Source: Acestrorhynchus altus (taxonomy: Eukaryota > Chordata > Actinopteri > Characiformes > Acestrorhynchidae). Taken from it: a DNA stretch of 64,000 nucleotides. The stretch is from positions 26,197,268 to 26,261,267 of the forward strand of contig CM067503.1 in NCBI GenBank assembly GCA_034509495.1, read 5' to 3'. Positions 33,501-45,100 of the stretch are shown here, piece by piece. The stretch's first letter is position 1. Each line of letters opens with the position of its first letter. The notes below the pieces were generated by a model that had not been told where the DNA came from, searched no databases, and was given only the letters and a program-made list of their open reading frames with translations. A program made the translations under genes and the position numbers.

Positions 33501-34835
33501 TTTGAACCGGCACAAGGTCACAAAGCTGGTTTCCTCAGCTACCCCCTATGTTTTGTTGTTAAGAACTAAACATTTCCAAATTAGAACATTATACCAAGAG
33601 TTAAACCTGATGGTGGTAGTGTCATCATTGGCTGGCGATAGGTAATTGTGGTCGGTTTGGGGATGCTTGGCTTGGCCACTTCTGTCACCCTGTCCTGAAG
33701 TGTTCTCTTCTACCTGTTTGAAAGACTGTAACAGGACTTTAAACAGACAACTCATTCTTGAAAGTCTTCAATTGTGACAAAAATAAGTTTGGAAAAGAAG
33801 AAAATCCCTCCACATAGAATTGAGCAAATGTTGATCTAAAGCTATAGGAATCATGTGGTTGTCATTGCTGCTGTGAAAGGTGCCTCAACCAGTCATTCGG
33901 TTAAGGGGTCAGAACCTTTTTCATATGGATAATGTAGGTGTTACAAAACATTTTTTGTTAAGCAATTAAATGAGATATTTAAAAGTAAAGTGTAGAAGCT
34001 TGCCAAGCAAAACAAACAGGTTGAGTCAGACTTAATTGCTTGCAAAATCCTCCCATTCATCAAATCACTCATGGAGAAAACGATTTAGGATTAGGATATG
34101 GCCTACAGTGACATTTATCCTGTTTTTAAATTAGCTTTTTTTCACTGATATTAAATACCTTAAAATTTTAGTGATGGTTTATTTATTGTATGATGTTTTA
34201 ATGTATCAAAGGTAGATTTAAGTAATATATAACATATGTCAGAATCATAAATAGTAGCATTACTTGCATCCATTTCATTTTGTTGTTGGTAGCCCATTGA
34301 GGAAGGGACAAAAGACATGTGACATGGCCACTGACCCCTCTTGTTTCTGAGTACAGCATCTCCCTGAGGCAACAATAAATCTAACACTGACTGTGTAGAT
34401 ATTGAAGGAGTTTCTTCATAGGAAAAGTTCTTTCATACCTGAGTGACATGCCAGTACCTGACATTGTCACACCAGCTTCCTCTTCTCAAACATTACACTA
34501 TCACTGCAGCTTACTAAAGATTACAACACATATAAATATCAGCTTATCAGCTTTTTACCACTTTGCATTAATATGTTAATATTGTTTTCTTCATTACTTT
34601 AGCTTATGTATTTACTGAGATCATAAAATTTTGATGTTATAATTTATAAGACAGACATTCGTGTGAGTGGGCTGCCTGGGGTTTATCAGAGTCTGATCTT
34701 CACTGATTTGTGGAAATGTATCACTTGTTTATGCTCATCAGGCAGGAAAAGGTTACTCAGGTGTGTATACTGATAGATACTCTTATGATATAATCAGATG
34801 TGTATACTGTCATATACTCTTATGATATAATTAGT

Positions 34836-34836
34836 G

Positions 34837-34893
<57 letters not shown>
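34836..34893. repeat. (AT)n microsatellite
   Basis: An AT run of about 58 bp, 150 bp upstream of the FYB2 promoter region. Confidence 0.97.
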
Positions 34894-34895
<2 letters not shown>

Positions 34896-35029
34896 GTCTA
34901 TAATAAGTTGGAAACCCGGTCTAAAGTAGGTGTTGGTCTTATGTCATGGTTAATGTAGGTTTCTTGCTGGAGGAGCTGGAGAAGGTTTAATCGGTCAGTA
35001 ATGTTGGGGAAGCAGTGAGGGGCTTATTA

Positions 35030-35343
35030 AAACCGAGGCCCACGTCCTTCTTCGGTACTCAGACCGGACCTGCCAGACCGCATTCCAGCAGTTCCGCCTC
35101 TCTGCCCTTCCTCAGGCAGGACTCGTCTGACGGGCCGAGCTGATTGTTCTTCAATCTTCTGTTCAGTCCTCATTCCTCCACCGAAACCACAGGCAGCGCC
35201 GCTCACAGGCAAGACGAGCTGACACGCGCGTACACACACACACACACACTGAATGGTGAAGGTGGATTATTTTATGGTGAGGATTTGTATCAGACTACTG
35301 AAGATGTGGAACTGTTGAAGTTGAAGCTGAATTTGGTATCAGA
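35030..35343 (+). promoter_or_regulatory. fyb2: Probable FYB2 promoter and 5' UTR
   Basis: CpG-richer than the surroundings (ccgaggcccacgtcc, cagaccggacc, gagctgacacgcgcg), lying immediately 5' of the ATG at 35344. No TATA box is obvious; the repetitive AT tract at 34836-34893 is not a credible one. The transcription start is not determined; the boundary is inference from base composition and from the splice donor at 35353. Confidence 0.45.
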
Positions 35344-35352
35344 ATGGAACAG
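35344..35352 (+). CDS. fyb2: FYB2 exon 1, three codons (Met-Glu-Gln)
   Basis: atggaacag followed directly by the donor gtgagt; the frame continues in phase 0 at 36621 to give MEQDKGEDFKSLRARFQ. This start fits FYB family proteins, which begin with a very short coding exon before the K-x-L-R-A-x-F motif. Confidence 0.82.
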
Positions 35353-35527
35353 GTGAGTCCTGACTCTGCTAGAGCAGTCCTGTGTGTTTATATTCTGTGT
35401 GTTTATATCCTGTGTGTGTATATCATATATACTACTGTTAGAGGTTAGAGTTTATAGCCAATATGTGTCTTATAGATTCTGCTGTCATTTAGATGAACCA
35501 GGGATAAAATTGCTGGGACATGTCTAA

Positions 35528-35593
<66 letters not shown>

Positions 35594-38500
35594 CATTAGT
35601 GAGGTCAGGATGTTGGATGATCACCACCCCAAATTATTTCAAAAGTGCTGGATGGAGAAGCATCTTTCCAGAGGACATAGTTCCACTGCTCCACAGCTCA
35701 ATGCTGGGGAAGGCTTTATAAACCTTTATTAAGAACCTTTATTGCTGTCCTTGCCCATTTGCTGCGATATGCCCATTATGATTTTCTTAGCAAGACCTTG
35801 TGAAACTGAATGAGCCAGTGTGTCAACTTTTTTGACAGCAGTATAATGGTATTTGTTTTATTCATTTATGGTATTTTAAAAATGTTTTATTTCAATTCCA
35901 ATATCTAAATGTACTTAATAATTGAAAGTTAGGCGTTTATTAGAAAATTTCCAATATTGTATGATTATATCATATCCTTATATCAGTGGCATAAAGAAGT
36001 CTCTACACGACTATAATATCATTTTTCAGAATTATTTGTAGGACATTATATCATCCAAACATAAACAGATATTGTGACAGGTATAACATTTTTGCCATGA
36101 TGCCAATTTTTTCTCATGCACTATTTATATATATATTGTATATTGTAATAGTCTCTATATTATATATTATTTATACTTATATAGTGTTACTTATATACTT
36201 ACTAAATTATGTCTTTTACTACTTATTCTGTACTTATGTTGCGGCTGGAACCTTAATTTCCCTGAGGGAACCCTCCCAAGGGATCAATAAAGTTTAATCC
36301 TATCCTATCCTATCCTATCCTATCCTATCCTATCCTATCTCTTCCTATCCTTTACTTCTTTAAATGGACTAGACAAGCTGTGTGTGCATTTGCACATCTG
36401 TGTCAGCAATTGTTGCAGCTTAAAGTAGCTAAATGTATTAATTTGGAGTGCTCACAAACATTTGGACATATATTGTTTTATAGTTGCTAAAATGTATTTA
36501 ACAAAAGGATCTGCTTGTCTATACAATGTGATAATTACTCAGTCAGGATTTTACCAGGTATTGCTTTGTTTATATTTTAACAGACAATTTTCCTGATTTG
36601 CCCACATTTACTTCCCACAGGATAAAGGGGAGGACTTCAAATCCCTGAGGGCTAGGTTCCAGAACGATGACAATTTGAAGATCAGAAATAAACCTGCCAT
36701 CCCAGAAAAACCCAAAACTCTCACCTCTCCCACCACAAAAATCAACAATCCTCTCATAGCCACTATCAATTCAGCCATGGAGAATCGCATGCCTATTGCC
36801 CCTCGTGTGGTCTTCAAAAATGAGAAAAAGAGCCCTGTCAAGCGGCAATTATCTCAGCCTGAAGTGTTAAAGGTGCAAGACCCTCATGTACATCCTGTGT
36901 TGATGGACAAAAAACAGAACAAGGAAGGTGATCTTATCATAAAAGCTCTGAAAGCTAAAAACCTTCCCCTCGTTTTGCCTGTGAATCCTGTTACTCCATT
37001 GATTGAAGAGACTTCCACAGCTGTTGATATCCCAGCCTCTCCAGCTTCGGCATCTCCAAGCAAAGTCTCCACGCCTAAAAAGAAGGGTTTTTTCAACTTT
37101 ACAAAGTCATCTAAAGCTGAGAAAGAGAAGATAGACATCCCAGAAAGTACTGTTCCCTTGAACCCTGTTCTTGATGTTCTTGCTCCCAGCAGCTCCACTC
37201 CTGTCAATTCAATTCCCATATCTAGTAAGCCAGTGTCTCCCAAAGCTCTTGTTCCACCAGTTCAAGCAGAAGTTGTTTCAGCATCCAGTAGTCCAGTCCC
37301 AATTATTCCTGCTCCAGTGATTCCTACTTCTGCAATTCCTGAGACAGATCCTGTGTTGACAGTTCCAGAACCTGACATTGTCTCCCAGAGAAGTCCTGAA
37401 ATGGAAATTGTCAAGCCAGAAATTCCTGTAACCCATCCCCTAGAAATCCCAGATATTCTTGATATAGATATTCCCCCTCCAATTATTCCTGAAGACATTC
37501 CTGATGCAGGCATTTTTGCTCTCAATATACCTGCCCCAGTTACTCCTGATCTTCCTATTACTGCACTTTCCACTGCTTCTACTCCAGTTTCCAGGAGTTC
37601 AAGTCTGTCCCGTTCAGCCTCCCCTGCCCCAACTCTGTCTGCATCAGTCACTCCTGAGCCTTCAGTCAGGTTTCCACCATTAGTAAACCTAGATTCAGAT
37701 GCTGCTTTTATCTCCAGAACTTCTCCAATATTGCTACTAGCAGCTACAGATGTGAAGCCAGTGACAGAAAATGGTACAGATGAATCTCATGAGGTGGGGG
37801 ACCAAACAGAGAAGACACCAGAGGATCCATCATCCACTTCATCCAAACCCATTTCAGCCCTGTCCGTTCTAGCAAGAGCCGAGGAGATGGCCCCCACTAG
37901 GCATACCCATTGTGATCAGCGAGTGCTTAACCTTCTAGAAAAGGCATATTCAAAGCATATTATGAGCCGTCAGACACCCACCTCTACCATACCCAAAGCT
38001 GGGGAAGAGACCATGGAGACAACCTCACCTGCTTTCACTCCAATTGAGTTCTCATTAATTGTGAACTCACAACCTGAGGCTCCCCAGGCTAAGCCATCTC
38101 CATCTGTGGAAGCTTCACCAGTCGCTCAAACACTTGTTGTGGACCTTTCTAATATTCCCCCAGTTGACTATTATGGGCATTCAAGGGACAAACCCATAGA
38201 CGAGTATAATGCCGCTAACTCTGAAACAGCCCTGACCAATGGCCTAGATCACAGTAAGTGCACAAACATAAAAAGCATAAACCATTTATTCTGGCCTCTT
38301 ACACGTCCTTGCATTCTGTTTTTCTGCTCTTTGCGTGATGTTATACAAAAAACAGTTCAGAAGAAGTGGTCATTGTTCTGATTGGCTTCCTTCTATTTTC
38401 CCTTACACACCTCATTGTCCATGACAGCAACAGAGAGGTCATATTTGTTTATTTTGTGTACAACTTCCAGTATGACACTAGATCCACGGCTGTAGATTAC

Positions 38501-40617
38501 AACCACAGGGATAATTAACATAGAGAATGAACAGTACGATATGCTCAGTTACATGTCAAACGGCACCATTTAAGTAACTTCCACCACCTTCTAAAGAAAA
38601 GCTGTGTCTGTGGTTGAAGGAGCTAAATTTAAAACTTCTGCTTAAATGTCTTTATGCCTGCTGTTACCTTTCTGTGGAGGGGAGACCAACACCATAACAT
38701 CCTTACATGTTACCCTAATGACTCAGTTATGATCTTCTGTTAAGCGGATGGATTGGATGCTTGTAAGAGTGTCAAGTAATATATTACCTTCAAAGCTTGC
38801 TTCTTAGCTATGCACTAAATAGCTCAGAATCTTGGGGAAGGACATTCTGGCATTGGTTTCTACTCCACAAAAAGTGGACAGACATTTGGGTGGATGTTTT
38901 ACATTTAGCTCTTTTAACCACAGACACAGCTCAGCTTCTTTGGAAGGTGATTTAATTTAAATTAAATCCACCTCTTCTTCCTCAACATATTATACTCTCC
39001 ATTCTGTATGTTTATCACTTTATTATAACGCTGGAAATTGGGTGTGAAATAAGGTGGATACATACATAAGCATGGATGCTTGGAGATAAACTGATATAGG
39101 CTGAAAGAAAGAGAATGTATAGATGTATGTAGATATGCTAATTGCTTGTGACCTCACAAAATGGTTTTGCAGTGTAGTTTCTACATGTAAGCTGGGGGGT
39201 TGGCTGTTAACTGTGTTTGCATACTACAGCTAGGTCTTTCATTTCAGTAAGCAAAATGTGTTTATATCTGAAATATGGGGTTTTTAAGTGTGGATGGTCC
39301 AAACATTGTTCATAAACAGACTGTAGATAGGAGTAGTTTGAACACTTTTGTGTAACAGAGAAAGCCCTTCATCCTGTGGGGAGGGTCGGTATGTGAGGCA
39401 TCCAACAAAACCTATTGTGGTTGTGCAGTGCAGCATGTCTCTCATATTCAGGATGACTGAGAGGTAGAGCAATGTTGTGTCTCAAGGAAATGTATGAGTC
39501 ATCTGCAAGAGCTGCTTTTGTCAATAGCATTTTCAAGAACAAAACATTAACTAATGCTTTGATATCAACAACAGAAATTAAAACACTGTAAAACCAGTAT
39601 GGGTACAGATTTATGATAAACATATTGATTTATTTTTCTCTGGTCTTGTGTTATTTGATTAATTAACCAAATCCAGCTGGTTTCATTTGCATTTTGACTG
39701 CATTGAGCTTTAATCCCCACATAGCTGAGTGAGTTTGTCTTGTTTGGATATAATCTCTACACATTTAATTGAGCATTCACTGTAATAACATTCCTGCTGC
39801 TTCTCCGTTTAGATCGTGCTTCACCTGTTCCAAAACTACAGGCTGAGACAAAGTCTGCTGCAGTGAAGGCTAAGCCTCCTCCACCTCCCCCTAGAAAGAC
39901 CCCTCTGACTGTACCCAATGGAAACATCACTCCAGAGAAGCCAACCAATGTCATGAGCACAGATGTTCAGATCTCCACTCTACTTGATCTCCCATTGGAA
40001 GAAAATGGTAGAACTTCCTCAAATCATGAAATCCTCTCTCCATATTATTACCAAGTTTCTTTCTACTACTTGTCTTTTAGATCTTGCCCTGGAGATGCTG
40101 TGTGTGTTTGAGTGTTTGTTAAGTAAGCGAGTCTGATTGGTATTTTTATTCCCTTCTAAACAGATTCCAGAAATATAGGCCCTTGAGTAGCTGATATTGT
40201 TTATTCCCTTAAAAATATTTTTATCAAACCCTTGACTCCAGATATTTCTGGAAATAAATCTGTGTTGACATTATCTGTCTGGAATTGTTACAGGGATCAT
40301 TATCCCAGCTCCAGTGGATTTTACCTCAAAGAATTCCACGTTTGATGATTCAGAATTTGACAAATCATCTGAAGCAGTTGCCCTTGAGGACACACACGCT
40401 GAACTTGGAAATCCTGCATTGTCAGTTCATAAACAAGCTTTTTTAGAACAGTTAAATCCAGAATATTTGAGCAGTTCAGAGGAGATTGTCCCAAGTGTGG
40501 AGAACACAGAAACAGAGATTGTTCCAAAAGCAACAGAACTTCCAGATTCACTCCCAGACTCTCCTATCAGTCCATCTCCATCAGGGTAAATGACTAGTGT
40601 AGTTAATAGAGTATATG

Positions 40618-40656
<39 letters not shown>

Positions 40657-42132
40657 CATACATTGTTATATACATACATAGATACATTTTCCAAAATATG
40701 TGCTCCTAAAATGTTCTTTTTTTATAGGACTTCAGAGATTAATTACAACAGTGGCAATGAAGAGCTTGCAACCAACAAAAAAAGTAAAACAGCTAAGAAG
40801 CAACGGAAAGTGGCTCCGATAAGTATGAAACCATTTTCAAAGAAATCAGTTTTCATGAAATGTGTTTTTATATCAAGCAGCTGTCTCATTTGTGTCATCT
40901 ATTTGACTTTACCATGGAGCTTTACCATTAAGAGGTCTCTACTGTGATGGTCTACTGACCCACTGAAACTGCTTACATATGTTAGATTTTTAGAGTTCCA
41001 ATTTGGCATAATATTGTAGCTGAAATGTTCTACACATGAACATGATTGTTTTTCTTGAATTACAGATCCATATTCTGATTCGCACAATGTGGTACGTTTT
41101 TCATTCACATGTTTATACAACTCACTATCTAATTCTGTACTGGATAATCTACTTTTGTTGCTCTGGATAAGTGCATCTGCTAAATACCATAAATGTAAAT
41201 GTAACTGTACTATCTTTATCTATATCAACCATCTATTCTCAGAATGAAGACTCCTTGAGGAAATCCTTGTTTGCAAGGTGATTTTTATATTATCCATTTA
41301 TTGACAGTGTTCTTGTGTAATCAGTTAGTGTAAACTAGAGCTGCAGGCTGGTCAATGTAATGTTGTAATCAAAAATGTTTGATTTTACAGAAAGAGTGTA
41401 AGCCTGGATGAAAAGGAACCGAAGAAGAAGGAGAAACAGAAAGAGAAAGAAAAGGAAAAAGAAAAGAAAGACCATAAAGAGAAAGAAAAAGAAAAGAAGG
41501 AACTAAAGGAGAAAGAAAAGGACAAGAAGGAGAAGGAAAAGGAAAAGAAGGAGCAAAAGGAGAAGGAAAAGGAAAAGAAGGAGCAAAAGGAGAAGGAAAA
41601 GGAAAAGAAGGAGCAGAAGGAGAAAGAAAAAGAAAAGAAAGATCATAAAGAGAAGGAAAAAGAAAAGAAGGAACTCAAAGAGAAGGATAAGGAAAAGAAG
41701 GAGCACAAAGAAAATGAGCAAAAGGAGAAGGAAAAGGAAAAGAAGGAACATAAAGAAAAGGAAAAAGAAAAGAAGGAGCACAAAGACAAGGAAAGAGAAA
41801 AGAAAGAACAGAAAGAGAAGGAAAGAGAGAAGAAGGAACAGAAAGAGAAAGAAAAGAAGGAAAATGAAATAAAGAAAAAATTCAAGGTAAGAAAATTCAG
41901 TAACTGCATGTTCCTTCTTCAACGTTTCTTTCAAACTGCATCATTGGACAGTTGAACACAGTGACCAGCATTACATTGAGTAACAGAGGCAGATGGAAAT
42001 CAAGAGAGGGAGGCCTGGAACACATCTGATTTTAGATTTTCTGAACAGTATTTAGGCCAAAACTAACAGTGTAATTTAATTAATAAAAGTTTAATAAAAA
42101 TTAACAGTTTAATTTACTCTTTCTCTCTCTCT

Positions 42133-42176
<44 letters not shown>

Positions 42177-45100
42177 GTCTGTCTCTTTTTCTCCCTCTCT
42201 CCCTCTCCCTCTCTCCCTCTCTCTCTCTCTCTCTCTCTTTATCTCTGTAGGTCACAGGAGCTGAGGAGGCAATGTATCAGGTCAGGGCGAGGGAAAACTG
42301 CAAAGGCCGTAAGAATGACCTGGCAGTGAAAGCTGGAGAGACAGTCAGCATTATCCGCACCAGTGACTGCCCTAAAGGAAAATGGCTGGCCAGGGACAGC
42401 AACAACAATTGTGAGTCAGCCCAAAAATAACCTGTAAAACAACAAATGTAAACTTACTTCAAAAAATAATAGATCAACTACAACAAATATGACTTGGCTC
42501 AAATGAAAACAGTATATGTCACACATACAACCATACACAATTTGGACTCCATCAGTCTGCAATATTACATTCTCTTAAGGATGTAGAAGGTTTAGCTTTA
42601 TGCACCCAAAAAACGTTTAAATGGTTTCCTAAACCGGATCTCCAAATATGAATAATAACTGAAAGAACTGAAAGAACACTAGTCAAACACTGCTTATTCA
42701 TTGTTTTTTTTAATTCATGAGCATTAGTAGTTTATCTCCCCTTCCTGTGGGAACAGCCTCTACTCTTCCACAAATGCTTTACACTAGATGTGGGATGAAA
42801 ACCTTTGCTGTGAAGAAATTGCATTCAGTAACAAACACTGGTGACTCCAAAATCACAGGTCCACTGCACCACAGTCCAGTGCTTTGGAGCTCTAATTGAC
42901 AAATGACATTTATCATATATATTATAGATATTATACCAACTATGTATGTCTGATAAGGTCTTGTTTTGGGTCCTATATATATTTAAATGATCCAAAACAA
43001 TCAAAATATTGATACTTTTATTGATACATTTTACATCTGATTTTGTTTTGGTGGAGTTTCTAATGTGCACACATATACACTCATTGGATGGAAGATATGG
43101 GGTTGAATCAAAAAGGTTACCAAAATTTAGACTCAGTATTTATTGAGTTACACAGACAGAAATAGTGTCTCTCAGTATGGCGGTGGGTATAACACGAAAA
43201 GCCATGTCTCAGAATGGAGTTTTAGAGGCTCTTAATGGCTTCTAATTGGATTGAAAGATGGATGATAACTTAAAATCTTTATTTTTACACTTGGAGCATT
43301 GAGGCCTGTGGGATTACATGTTTCAAATGTTTGCAGTTGGTTCTCATTAAAGTTGTTAAGTTCTACTAACTGCTTTCAGATGGGTATATCTCAGTGGAGA
43401 GTGTGGAGCTAGATGTCCAGGAGATGATGGAGCTTGGGAAGAAAGCAAAAGCATCCAGCAGACAAAACAGCAGTGTGTTGACAGACCCTGAGGTTACCAG
43501 TGCAGGCAGCAGGTAAACCATACTGTAACCATTACATTAAGTTTCACAAGAAACTTGTGAACTCTTTACAGTTTTCTGTATTTCTGCATAAATTGTACTT
43601 GGAATCTGACTAGACGATATAATATAATAGTTTTTACATGTATTTATTGAGCACAATTTTTCAAAAAACAGGCTGGAGGAAGTTGGGCCATTTCTCCATA
43701 CAAAACTCCTTTAGCTTAGTGATCTTGGTGGACTTTAACCACTTGCACCACTCTTTGGAGGATCTTTCACAGGAGGTCTGTTAAGTTAAGGTCTGGACTT
43801 TCACACTTTAGAATCCACAGATCCATTGATCATAGCAAGCCACCCTGGCCCAAGGCAGAAAAACAGCCTGAAAGCACACCAATGCTTAGCAGATCGAATG
43901 AGGTGTTTGATTTTCAACCAAACATTGGGATTTATCTGACCACCGTGCATTCTTCCAGTAGTTTTCAGTTTCATCCACATTGTGTTGAGTAAATTTCAGA
44001 AGGACAGCAGATGTTATCCTGAGGCTCTTGATTTTGCCACTCCTTGGAAGAATAGTAACAGTAACAGAGGGTCTGCATTCCCTCAATTTTTGTATCAACA
44101 GTAACCGGTTTCATAACAGTTTCCAGCCGGGTGTTCTTTGAAAACTTTGGGTGAGGTCATTAGGAATCTCCTTTGTTAGAGGAATGGCACATTTCCATAA
44201 ACGTTTGTGGTGAAGACCATACCTTCAACTACTTAAAATAACCCCACCATACCTCATAAAAGGTTCACATACTTTTTCTGACAAAGATATTTCATTTTGG
44301 ATCATTTTGCTCAATAATTAAATGTAAATATATTCACATATAAAACATTTGTGTTGTTATTGAATTGGGTTCTCACTTTTTAGGTTTAGGATCTGATCAC
44401 TTTTCAGGTCTGATTTATGCACATGTTCAAAAAAGGGTTTGCAAACTTTCCAGCAGCAATCATGGTTTATTTATTAGGCAGCCTCATCCAGAGTGAATAG
44501 CATCTGTTGTTGTAATGGGTGACTCTAATGTAGTGACCAATACTCAGCTTGTTTAATGACATTCTCTGGTGTAGTGTGGTTTATTAAATTAATTGTGAGT
44601 AGTATTGCTTTGTGCCATTTGAGTCTAAATCAGAATGTTTTGATTTTGCAGATCCTCAAACCACTATATCCAAGAGAGCTGTAAGTCAATTTTGCTGAAA
44701 CAAATGTGTTATGTTTGTTTTTAATTGTTGCCACAACTAAGAAAGTAAAAATGATTCATACAAAGTAATTCATTGTATTTTGGTTCTTTTATGTATTTCT
44801 GCACCAAATACCTGAAAAAACCCATTTGTATCATTTTCTATGAAAATGGAAATGGTTTGTGTCTTTAGTCACAGATGACAGTGAGGAGTGGGGTGATGAT
44901 GATGATGATGATACACCATTTACTCCAACTGACAACAGAGATGTGTAAGTACCGACCCAAAATGTGTTGGTCTGTCCCTTCTGTTTATTTGACTTTGAAA
45001 ATAGCTTTCAACTGTGTTCTCAAGTAATATTTAAATTTCTGTTGTTAAAACAACTGCTTTGATAAAAAATGTTCATAATCAATTTTACAGAGACCTGATT

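Larger units (their letters stand above)
30911..35029. other. DAB1-FYB2 intergenic region, no gene recognised
   Basis: No exon with recognisable protein content was found. It contains a dispersed-repeat-like block at about 32075-32560, a repeat fragment at 33300-33500, (CTA)n/(AAT)n at 33137-33221 and (AT)n at 34836-34893. The complement genes C8A and C8B, which lie between DAB1 and FYB2 in human, are not seen here. Confidence 0.6.

Noticed and set aside
30911..35029. Search for C8A/C8B exons between DAB1 and FYB2
   Set aside because: No cysteine-rich MACPF, TSP or LDL-receptor-type exon was recognisable; the absence is reported as a finding with a check.
36884..37651. Open frames on the - strand opposite FYB2 exon 2
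   Set aside because: Mirror frames of a proline/serine-rich coding exon; no protein features of their own.
41503..41934. Open frame on the - strand, 143 codons of Phe/Leu
   Set aside because: It is the reverse complement of the FYB2 Lys/Glu repeat exon; a pure Leu/Phe product without splice or start context is a shadow.
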